Positions 1 to 7,006 of a stretch of 11,181 bases of DNA are shown here, one piece after another; positions within the stretch are counted from its first letter, which is position 1; the number at the start of each line of letters is the position of its first letter. A program made the translations under genes and the position numbers. Where the stretch lies: contig MGQN01000001.1 of NCBI GenBank assembly GCA_001797845.1, forward strand, positions 1-11,181. The letters are read 5' to 3'. The notes under the pieces are model-generated. The model was not told the DNA's origin. It ran no database searches and saw only the letters and a list, made by a program, of their open reading frames with translations. This stretch comes from Deltaproteobacteria bacterium RBG_16_44_11. Its GTDB lineage: Bacteria > Desulfobacterota > Syntrophia > Syntrophales > Smithellaceae.

Positions 1-17
1 GGATTTATCTTTGTCAT
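1..17 (-). CDS. 5' end of a gene running off the left edge
   Basis: A minus-strand ATG at 17-15 is preceded by a purine-rich Shine-Dalgarno-like stretch (GAGAGAGGA, about 7 bases before the start). Only five full codons are in the window (M-T-K-I-N), so the product cannot be identified. Its place just downstream of a recB-tail remnant on the same strand makes recD a candidate, because recD commonly follows recB. That is inference from gene order only; the gap of about 150 bases between the remnant and this start is larger than usual for recB-recD. Confidence 0.5.
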
Positions 18-61
18 TAGCCTATCCTCTCTCTTTAAAGTTGGGCAATTATGCAATAAAC

Positions 62-67
62 ATTATA
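62..67 (-). promoter_or_regulatory. possible -10 box for the left-edge gene
   Basis: Read on the minus strand this is a perfect TATAAT, placed so that transcription would begin around 55 and give a leader of about 40 bases before the ATG at 17. No good -35 box is seen at the usual spacing (the best, TTAGTC, is poor), so this may be chance in AT-rich DNA. If real, the left-edge gene has its own promoter in addition to any read-through from addBA. Confidence 0.3.
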
Positions 68-166
68 TCCTGTAAACAGCCTTACGACTAAAAGACTAAT
101 AGCGCGATAAAAAGGTAATAACGGGAGTGTAAAGGTAAAATTAAAGCAAGCTCTTATCAAATATAT

Positions 167-328
167 TTAAAAAGTTTTTCCCAATTGCTGCAGGAGGGTT
201 TTGGCAGGCCGGTCAAAATAAATTCCATTATCGGGAGAATAGTTCGGGTTTATACCCCGCAGAAAGAAATAATAAACTCCGCCGAAATGTTTTTCGTAGC
301 AGGCTAAAACGTATTCAAATAAAAAGCC
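167..328 (-). pseudogene. remnant of a RecB C-terminus
   Basis: After the addA stop the same minus-strand frame has further TGA stops, then stays open from 328 to a TAA at 169-167 (53 residues) with no start codon. The translation contains YEKHFGGVYYFFLRGI, followed by a GIYFDRP block. This matches the end of RecB (E. coli RecB has YEHHFGGVIYLFLRGV followed by GIYTTRP), the last strand and tail after the nuclease QxxxY motif. Everything upstream in RecB (helicase, most of the nuclease) is absent. AddA already has its own terminal strand (VEYYMLSID), so this is a second copy of that element and comes from another gene, not from a truncated addA. The match is recalled family knowledge, not a search result. 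It is probably not translated. Confidence 0.75.
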
Positions 329-340
329 TCATAAAACTCA

Positions 341-3127
341 TCAAATATCTATCGAAAGCATATAATATTCGACCCTTCTTTGCGGATAGAGTGCTGCCAT
401 AATCTTTGTGTAACGCTTGAGCTGTTCCTCGTATTTGTACCTTAGTCCTCTCATGGAACCGGATTTATAATCGATAATTGTAATGAGATTATCCGACACG
501 ATCATTCTATCCACTATACCAAAGTTTTCTTTATCCGATATCTGTTGCTCGATATAGATGTTGCCCGGTCGGAACATTACGGCGGAAACATCGCTTCTTT
601 CAACAAAACAAACAGCCGCTTCATATTCTTCATCGTTTAGTTCTCCTGCCGGCGGAATTGCATCTTTATCAATTACATTGGCAAGCCAGCGATGGAGCCG
701 GTCACCTCTCATAATACCAGCCTTGATGTTGGCCGATACCAGCACCGGATCAATTTCGCCATATTTTTCCGGCTCATCATTATACTTTGCAGGCACACTG
801 AGTATTATTACTGGTTCCGGTTCTTTTTTCTTACCGGACAAATAACAAATTTCTTTCTTACTGCCATCCGGTGCAAACCGTAAAAAGGTATCCAGCACGG
901 CCTGATGGACAGGCTTGTAGTTTTCGTCCTTTTTTATCGGCAGAAAAACGGTTAGTGTTCTTATGGCTCTTGTTGCGGCTACATAGAAAACATTCGCTTT
1001 TTCCCGTCTAAGCCGCGTCAGATTTATTTCATGATTCTCAATAATATCTTTGGCTATTGCCGAATCGCTCGCTTCCAGGAATTCAAGCTCCTTGCCTGTA
1101 AATTGCACATGACATTTTTCGGCTTCCAGATAGAACGGCGACGGTTTTTCATCCTCATTCCAGAAAACAAATACATGTCTAAACTGCAGGCCTTTTGTCC
1201 CGTGAATAGTGTCAATCTTAATATTTTTACTTTGCTCTGCTTCCGGCACCTTCACGCTAAACCGGATATTGAACATCCTCAGAAGAAAACTATCCACATC
1301 AGCACCGCCTTCCCTAAAGAAAATCTGCGCCTCATCCTGCCAGATATCAAGTATTGTTGAAGGCAGCTTCCCGCGCAAAAGTTCAATCGCGCAACTAACC
1401 GTCATTAATCCATAAGGCCGGGGATATTTTTGCGCAAACTCCGCCCGGATATCCTCAATACTGCCGAACATCTCTCTGAATAACGGCGAGGCTGCCGCTG
1501 TGGCGACGAATCGTGTCTCATCATCTTTGGCCAAAACACCGGCAATAAAAAGCATTACCGCCACTCCTTCCTGAGTTGAAAGAAGCTGTCTTCCTTTAAC
1601 CGCTGAAACTCCGATGTCGTTTTTTAAAAGCTCGGCTTCTATTTTCTGGACATGGTTGTTGGTCAAAGCCAGCACCGCCATATCTCCCCAGGGGCAGCCG
1701 TACTCCGCCTTTTTCTTCTTCAGATATTCAACTATCGCGGGATAGAAAGGGGCTTCCGAATTGCCATCTTTTTCCAGCTCAACACGAATAACCTCTGTCG
1801 CACCGTCAAAAGTATCCAGCTTCTCCGGCGGTTTCTGCGTTTCCGTTTTTTCTTTTCCGGAAAACAAATTTTCAACAAGTTTATTGAAAAAAGAAATAAG
1901 CAGAGGCGTGCTGCGATAATTATATTCGAGCGAGCTTTCCGTGATAACTTTGTTCTTGATGTAGTTGCCGATAGCCTCTTCCAGAGCCTCGCGGTCTGCG
2001 CCGCGCCACCCGTAGATCATTTGTTTCCAATCGCCCACAGCAAAGAAAGACCGTTCGCCGCGCACACCCTGGCCGGATAAAATCTCATCAATTAGGGGCA
2101 GCAGTATCGCGATATCGCCTTTCGAGGTATCCTGAAATTCGTCAATCAGCAGATGCTCGGTCCGGTCAAGCCCCAGAGAAAAATAATTACTCATGAGCTT
2201 CGGACGTTCCATTGATGCTTCACCGTCCAGGGCAAGGAGGCCTCTTCGGACATCGAAGAAAAATATCAGTCCTTTCTCGTTCTTTACAGCAGCCGCCGCC
2301 TCCAAATATAACTCACAAAGAGAGGCCACGGCCAGTTCTCTAAGCAGCGCCTTGTTAATGGACAGCTTCTCGGCAGTCTTTCTGTAATCCTTAAAAATTT
2401 TGTTAAGATCCGAATACGGTTTTTTCTTCCATTCTATCGTTTTGCTTAGGCTCTTGTAATTTTCCAGATCAGAATGGGTCGCCACTGTCTTGGAAATAAA
2501 ACTGTCATAATCAGCCAAGGTATTTATAACCCGATTGTTGACTGCAGGCGTTATTTTGTCCGATAAAGCGTTTGCCTTCTCGGTGATAGATGCAAGCCTC
2601 TTCTTTAATACCCCATTCTCTTTCATCAGATCATCAAGGTCTTTGAGCCTCGCCATATCCAGCAGACAACGCTCGATAGTCTGTTCATCCGCTAGAGGCT
2701 CCCAAAGCGTGTCCATGTCTGTCCTTAATATTCTGGCCGCCACTATTATCTTGTTGGCTTTGCCGCTTTGCATGACGTTGTCACGAAAAAGGACTTGTAT
2801 CTCACGCAATAGTTCTATCTGCGCCTTCTCATCCGCAAGCTTCGGCGCAAAGCCGGACGCGGCAAAGAGACGGTAAAAAAATGAATCTATCGTCGAGTAA
2901 CCAACCCGTCCCGCCTCCATAATCAACCGCAGGCGTTCCAACAGACTAAGTTCCTCTTTTGACGCTATCTCTTTCATTATACGAGAGCGCATTTCGGTAG
3001 TGGCGGCGCGGGTAAAGGTCAGCGCGGCGATGAATTTCCCGCCGATAAGTATTCTGTTGAATACCTCTTCGGTGAGCCTTGTTGTTTTTCCCGAACCGGC
3101 CGAAGCCTTTAAAAGAATACTTTTCAT
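341..3127 (-). CDS. addA: AddA-type helicase-nuclease subunit (UvrD family with PD-(D/E)XK nuclease)
   Basis: ATP-driven 3'-5' DNA helicase and nuclease that, with AddB, resects double-strand breaks and loads RecA. Seen: Walker A ASAGSGKTT (residues 8-16), motif Ia LTFTRAATTEM (36-46), STIDSFF (78-84), Walker B LLIDEFQD (326-333), motif III VGDWKQMIYGWRGA (364-377), NYRS (403-406), motif V IDTIHGTKGLQFR (638-650), motif VI VFYVAATRA (713-721). The C-terminal nuclease has GDRLH (808-812), GIVDRM (870-875, D873), IIDYKSG (884-890, D886/K888) and QLKRY (902-906). At 928 residues it is shorter than Bacillus AddA (about 1,200), but all motifs are present. The ATG at 3127 shares its A with the addB TGA, with a GGGGGA ribosome site inside addB, so translation is probably coupled. 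The gene ends 12 bases before the RecB-tail remnant. A RecB-like name is possible, but the short form, the nuclease end and the AddB partner favour AddA. Confidence 0.9.
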   Translation of the reverse strand: MKSILLKASAGSGKTTRLTEEVFNRILIGGKFIAALTFTRAATTEMRSRIMKEIASKEELSLLERLRLIMEAGRVGYSTIDSFFYRLFAASGFAPKLADEKAQIELLREIQVLFRDNVMQSGKANKIIVAARILRTDMDTLWEPLADEQTIERCLLDMARLKDLDDLMKENGVLKKRLASITEKANALSDKITPAVNNRVINTLADYDSFISKTVATHSDLENYKSLSKTIEWKKKPYSDLNKIFKDYRKTAEKLSINKALLRELAVASLCELYLEAAAAVKNEKGLIFFFDVRRGLLALDGEASMERPKLMSNYFSLGLDRTEHLLIDEFQDTSKGDIAILLPLIDEILSGQGVRGERSFFAVGDWKQMIYGWRGADREALEEAIGNYIKNKVITESSLEYNYRSTPLLISFFNKLVENLFSGKEKTETQKPPEKLDTFDGATEVIRVELEKDGNSEAPFYPAIVEYLKKKKAEYGCPWGDMAVLALTNNHVQKIEAELLKNDIGVSAVKGRQLLSTQEGVAVMLFIAGVLAKDDETRFVATAAASPLFREMFGSIEDIRAEFAQKYPRPYGLMTVSCAIELLRGKLPSTILDIWQDEAQIFFREGGADVDSFLLRMFNIRFSVKVPEAEQSKNIKIDTIHGTKGLQFRHVFVFWNEDEKPSPFYLEAEKCHVQFTGKELEFLEASDSAIAKDIIENHEINLTRLRREKANVFYVAATRAIRTLTVFLPIKKDENYKPVHQAVLDTFLRFAPDGSKKEICYLSGKKKEPEPVIILSVPAKYNDEPEKYGEIDPVLVSANIKAGIMRGDRLHRWLANVIDKDAIPPAGELNDEEYEAAVCFVERSDVSAVMFRPGNIYIEQQISDKENFGIVDRMIVSDNLITIIDYKSGSMRGLRYKYEEQLKRYTKIMAALYPQRRVEYYMLSIDI

Positions 3128-5514
3128 CAGATATTCCCCCGGGAAGTCTTATAAAAATCTTCCCTGCCGCATAATGCCTGGAACACGCAGTATTCACATT
3201 CATCACAGTCATGATAAGGCCGAAGTTCACTGCCGCCGATTATCGCATCCAGTCGCTCCTTGATGGCCAACATCAGCGCATCAGCTCCGGCGGTTTCTGC
3301 AGAAGAAAGATTAATTTCGCGATCTTTTGTCGGCTCCTTCAGGAAATAAAAGCGCGCGCCTTCCACTCCTTTATTAAAGTGCCGATAGATAACAAGTTGT
3401 GCCGCGGGGTGCAGAAAGCCTTTTTCTATAAAGCGTTGCAGCACCGTTGTTTTTCCCGAAAGATCGTATTTACTTTGCTTTTTGGTATACTTGAAATCAA
3501 TAACTTCGGTTCGTCCCGCGATCTTCGCCAGCCTGTCTGAAAATCCGGTTATCTTATAACTTCCGGCGATCGTCCCGCTAAATCTTTTCTCGCACGCCAG
3601 AGCATTATCGGCAAATATTAAGCGCTCGCCGGATTCTTTCTCGTCCTCGTATATTTCCTTTAAAAATATTTTCGCGTTGAGCCTGTAGATATTTATTCCG
3701 TCAATATCCCTGACCTCGGCGTTTTCATCACTAATCCAGAGCTTATCAAAAAGTTTCTCCCAGTCATCAAAATTATCCCTAGCGGTCGAGAGCTGTTGCA
3801 GGAATTTATGAACAAAACCTCCCATCTTCATATTTATTTTTTCATCATCGTCCATAAACGAAGGAGGTTCCATCTGGAGTATATATTGATGGTAGAACAA
3901 AAACGGACAGGCCAGTATCTTGCCCAGGCTCGAAAACGAATAGGTGAAATCTTTCAGCTTATTTCTTAGATTATCATCAATTTTTATCGCAGGTTTTTTA
4001 GCGCATTGCTTCTCCGGGAGCGATTCTTTAAATGCCGTTGCCGTGACTGGTTTACCGAATTCCTGCGCCAGAAGACTCATGTAGTAGCTCGGTGTTCTTT
4101 CCCTGATTATATCGTTCACCGCGACTATCTTGATTCTGTCGCCCTGGGCCAGAATCTGCCGGAAAACAAGATCCTCATATTCAAAGACGCTTTTTCTCAT
4201 CTGCGGAACATGTATCGGATTAATGAAAGGTCCTTCAAAGGGCTGAGTCGGCATTATGCCACTGTCCAGAGGAAGTATCAGTCCTCTGCTGAATCTCTCG
4301 CCCGAAACATGGCCAAAACCGACGACTTGCACCGGCGCCGATCTGCTTCCTGTGACGCGGAATTTTTTAGCTTCTATCATTATTTTCGCGGCATCAGGTA
4401 GATTACGCCGCAACCTCTCTTTCCAAAAATCAAGAAGCGTGGAAAAAGATATGGCTGCTTCCAGCGCCTCACACTCCTCACGAACATAACTGTCTCTGTT
4501 CCTGGATAACTCCATCGCGCAGGTTGTGGCAAATCTCTTGAAATCGGGCGTTTGTCCCAACTCTTGAGCCTTTTCTACCTCAGCTAACAGCCTCCTTCCC
4601 GCTGAAGTTGTCGAAAACGGCAGCCAGACAGCAAGATTGACGTCATTCCCGAATAGCCTAAGTGATCTGTGCCAGAGCATTGGCGTGAGCGACTCATCAA
4701 GAAGAAATATCATCAACTGCTCATCGCCAGATCTTTCTTTGAGAAAAGCGGAAACCTCCAGCGTGACAAGGTCAACCAGGGCATGAAGTCCGGCCAGCGA
4801 TATTAACTCAATGCCCGTTCCTTCCGAAGAAGGTGTAACCCCTCCGCCGAAGGATAAGACAAGATTTTTTGCCGAATCGAAGGGCAGTTTGTCCGAACCG
4901 GATAAATCAGTCCCGAAAAGCGGCTGATCAATGAACAACCTCTCCTTGCTTATCTTTCTGTAGAAGTACTCGGTCACGGGCGTTATCTCGGGAAGTCCGA
5001 TAAATACTTCCTTTTCTCCGGGAGCGATTTCGTCAAGCGCCGCCATTTCCAGTTTCGGCATGAAGAAATTTATTTTTGCCAGCCACTTCCGAAAATCCTG
5101 CGCGGTTTCAAGGTATTCTTCGAGTCTATTCCATTCATCCTCGGTAAACCGCTCGGCACCGAAAATTGTATCCCTGCCGATATTATATTCCGCAAGTTTA
5201 GCGATCAGGGACAGAAGACTGGCGGCGCGTCTGGCGGGGTATTGTTCATCCGGAAATCTTTCAGCTAGGAATTGGATAAATAAAAGAAGCTGCTCTTCAC
5301 CGGGAACAGGATGGAGATTCTGATTACTGCTGATTTTTTTAGTAATGTATGAATCAAGACTTTCGACCTGGGGCAGGATACCGCCAAGCTGGCTGTGTAT
5401 AAGGTGTTGCAGAGGGTCTACAACCCTTTCGTTGGCACAAATTATTGTCCAGGCGGAAAGATCGGGATGATCAATGCGCAGAAGCTCTATTATCTTTTCC
5501 GAATATTGCGACAT
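3127..5514 (-). CDS. addB: AddB-type nuclease subunit (inactivated helicase fold, PD-(D/E)XK nuclease, Fe-S cluster)
   Basis: Partner of AddA in break resection; in this family it cuts the 5'-ended strand and scans for a recombination hotspot. Seen in the 795 residues: no Walker A in the N-terminal third, so the helicase domain is probably non-catalytic. The C-terminal nuclease has GGFVHKFL (565-572), GFSDR (657-661), VIDFKYTK (671-678, D673/K675) and QLVIY (706-710). Cysteine 536 in ILACPFLFY plus a C-terminal set C773-x2-C776-x5-C782 reproduce the four-cysteine Fe-S staple of AddB; C770 is an extra nearby cysteine. It is shorter than Bacillus AddB (about 1,160). The start at 5514 follows a GGGAGG ribosome site by 5 bases. 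It is the first gene of a two-gene operon, its stop overlapping the addA start by one base. The N-terminal half diverges a lot, so the AddB name rests on the C-terminal half and on the neighbour. Confidence 0.85.
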   Translation of the reverse strand: MSQYSEKIIELLRIDHPDLSAWTIICANERVVDPLQHLIHSQLGGILPQVESLDSYITKKISSNQNLHPVPGEEQLLLFIQFLAERFPDEQYPARRAASLLSLIAKLAEYNIGRDTIFGAERFTEDEWNRLEEYLETAQDFRKWLAKINFFMPKLEMAALDEIAPGEKEVFIGLPEITPVTEYFYRKISKERLFIDQPLFGTDLSGSDKLPFDSAKNLVLSFGGGVTPSSEGTGIELISLAGLHALVDLVTLEVSAFLKERSGDEQLMIFLLDESLTPMLWHRSLRLFGNDVNLAVWLPFSTTSAGRRLLAEVEKAQELGQTPDFKRFATTCAMELSRNRDSYVREECEALEAAISFSTLLDFWKERLRRNLPDAAKIMIEAKKFRVTGSRSAPVQVVGFGHVSGERFSRGLILPLDSGIMPTQPFEGPFINPIHVPQMRKSVFEYEDLVFRQILAQGDRIKIVAVNDIIRERTPSYYMSLLAQEFGKPVTATAFKESLPEKQCAKKPAIKIDDNLRNKLKDFTYSFSSLGKILACPFLFYHQYILQMEPPSFMDDDEKINMKMGGFVHKFLQQLSTARDNFDDWEKLFDKLWISDENAEVRDIDGINIYRLNAKIFLKEIYEDEKESGERLIFADNALACEKRFSGTIAGSYKITGFSDRLAKIAGRTEVIDFKYTKKQSKYDLSGKTTVLQRFIEKGFLHPAAQLVIYRHFNKGVEGARFYFLKEPTKDREINLSSAETAGADALMLAIKERLDAIIGGSELRPYHDCDECEYCVFQALCGREDFYKTSRGNI

Positions 5515-5658
5515 GTCGCCTCCCGATGGACATTAATGTTTCTTTTAACCAATTTATTGCTGACAAATATTTTCATGGCTTTTTTTATCTGGTTAATTTA
5601 GATTAATTAAATACCATAATTTTTACAAAAACCAATATTAATTTTCATTAAAATAAAT
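5515..5658. promoter_or_regulatory. AT-rich divergent intergenic region
   Basis: These 144 bases separate addB (leftward) from the methyltransferase gene (rightward), so they must hold promoters for both. The stretch is strongly AT-rich with runs of T and TTAATT-like motifs. A CATAAT at 5615-5620 could be the rightward -10 box, but no matching -35 box is clear. For the leftward side I found no pair of boxes I would defend. No operator palindrome stands out. Confidence 0.4.
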
Positions 5659-6594
5659 ATGGGTTACACATTAAACGCTACAGATAATTATCATATAAAA
5701 GATTTAAATTCCCTGGGGTGGGAATTGACCGTTGGCAATGCCCTATACCCGGAAAATAGTCCGTGCCGCAGTGTTTTGCAAACAAAGGCTTCTTTCGGTG
5801 TTCACCTCTACCGGTTTTTAGAAAAGCTCATCGATTTTAATGAGATATACAATATTCTAGAAATCGGTGGTGGCCTCGGCTACCTGATGCATGATTTTCT
5901 TACGCTTAACCCGCAACTTACACCAACCATGCTCGACATTTCTCCTTATCTTTTGGAAAAACAAAAAGAAATCTTAAAAGAATTTAACGTTAATTTTTTA
6001 CAAAGTGATATTTTAAAAATGGAAATGAACGCTTTTTCAGCTTATGATTTAATTATTATGAACGAAAACCTAGGCGATCTACCCGCTTTAGTCCCGCATG
6101 GTACGTATATATCAGATCCTCAAGATGATGCTGCATCTTATCTGGAAAAAGCTTCTTATTTTAAACAAAAATATAATATTCCCTTTGCGGCTCAAGAAAC
6201 TATCAATATCGGGGCGCTGACACTTTTGGAAAATATTTGCCGCGCCAAAGTAGAATACATCTATCTCAGCGAGCATAGTTGCGAAGCTCTGGTGCCTGAA
6301 TTTTTAAAACCGTACATTAATATCGAATCGTCAGGTACTCCCGAAAAGATTTCTCTCAAGGGTCATAATGAATACACGATTAAATTTTCTTACTTGCAGA
6401 AAATCGCTCAAATGTTTAATTATAATGTCCGGCGCGGCCCGATAGCGGATTTCTTGCCCTTGGATTTTAATGACAGACTGTGCGCGACGCTGCGATTAAC
6501 AACACCATTTACCGCCGAACAAGAAATCATCCAGCAATTTGTTCATGATCTTTACAAGTATGAATATATGATAATGATTAAAGACGGAAAATAG
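5659..6594 (+). CDS. class I SAM-dependent methyltransferase, substrate unknown
   Basis: A 311-residue cytoplasmic protein with a Rossmann-type SAM site in its first half: ILEIGGGLGYL (66-76, motif I), an acidic residue ending strand 2 in MLDIS (D93), QSDIL (115-119, D117) and YDLIIMNENLGDLP (129-142) as the motif IV region. The NE-x-x-GDLP string recalls MidA/NDUFAF7-type enzymes (NExxDALP), but the remainder does not let me assign it there. The C-terminal half has a GHNEYTIKF block (245-253) that I cannot place. No transmembrane segment is seen. The ATG at 5659 has no recognisable Shine-Dalgarno sequence; no other ATG lies between it and the in-frame TAA at 5617, so translation may be leaderless or rely on AT-rich unstructured RNA. 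Codons are AT-richer than in the neighbours. It is followed 12 bases later by the DUF2845 gene, probably in one transcript. The methyltransferase fold is secure, the reaction is not. Confidence 0.8.
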   Translation: MGYTLNATDNYHIKDLNSLGWELTVGNALYPENSPCRSVLQTKASFGVHLYRFLEKLIDFNEIYNILEIGGGLGYLMHDFLTLNPQLTPTMLDISPYLLEKQKEILKEFNVNFLQSDILKMEMNAFSAYDLIIMNENLGDLPALVPHGTYISDPQDDAASYLEKASYFKQKYNIPFAAQETINIGALTLLENICRAKVEYIYLSEHSCEALVPEFLKPYINIESSGTPEKISLKGHNEYTIKFSYLQKIAQMFNYNVRRGPIADFLPLDFNDRLCATLRLTTPFTAEQEIIQQFVHDLYKYEYMIMIKDGK

Positions 6595-6606
6595 GAGGAA
6601 TTAACC

Positions 6607-6963
6607 ATGATGCTGGCTGTAAAATGTTTAATAGTTTTTATTATCTTTATCTTCTTTACCTCAGTTGATAGCTGGGCATTTCGCTGCGGCTCCGGGCTGG
6701 TAAGCGGCGGCGATACTAAAACGCAAGTGCTGGTAACTTGTGGAAAACCGACATCAAAGGAAAAGGCTTATGAAAATCAGCGCGGTTATAGAACCATAGT
6801 AAAAAAGAAAAAAACAAATAAATGCGATAACAAAGTGGAAAGATGGTACTACAACTGCGGCGATATGGATTTTATTTATGTCCTTACCTTTGAAAACGGC
6901 ATCCTGAAAAATGAAACTACCGAAGGCCGCGGTAAAGGCAAATCAGATTGCCGGGGAAAGTAA
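6607..6963 (+). CDS. exported DUF2845 family protein
   Basis: A 118-residue small secreted or periplasmic protein of unknown function. Residues 1-24 form a signal peptide (hydrophobic core LIVFIIFIFFTSV, likely cleavage after DSWA, before FRCG). The mature part begins FRCGSGLVSGGDTKTQVL and continues with VTCGKPT, then VERWYYNCG and YVLTFENGIL: the usual DUF2845 order of FRCG, G-D-x-x-x-x-V-L, C-G-x-P, W-x-Y-N-x-G and L-x-F-x-x-G. Five cysteines in the mature part allow disulfides. The ATG at 6607 is preceded by AGGAGG with 8 bases of spacing, a strong site, unlike the upstream methyltransferase. A second ATG follows directly at 6610, but spacing favours the first. The insertion of lysines around residues 66-74 (VKKKKTNK) and the lysine- and glycine-rich tail after residue 105 are features I cannot explain. 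Confidence 0.8.
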   Translation: MMLAVKCLIVFIIFIFFTSVDSWAFRCGSGLVSGGDTKTQVLVTCGKPTSKEKAYENQRGYRTIVKKKKTNKCDNKVERWYYNCGDMDFIYVLTFENGILKNETTEGRGKGKSDCRGK

Positions 6964-7006
6964 ATTATTTCTTTGCCCTAAGAGCACAATAAATTGCCAT
7001 AAATCT

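Noticed and set aside
341..345. addA truncated by a premature stop, with the RecB-like tail as its true end
   Set aside because: AddA already shows the complete nuclease (D873, D886, K888, Q902, Y906) and a normal final strand; the tail would duplicate that strand, and several in-frame stops separate the two.
1652..2080. 142-codon open frame on the plus strand
   Set aside because: It is antisense to the conserved helicase core of addA and shows no motifs of its own.
4006..4401. 131-codon open frame on the plus strand
   Set aside because: It is antisense to addB, with arginine- and cysteine-rich random-looking sequence.
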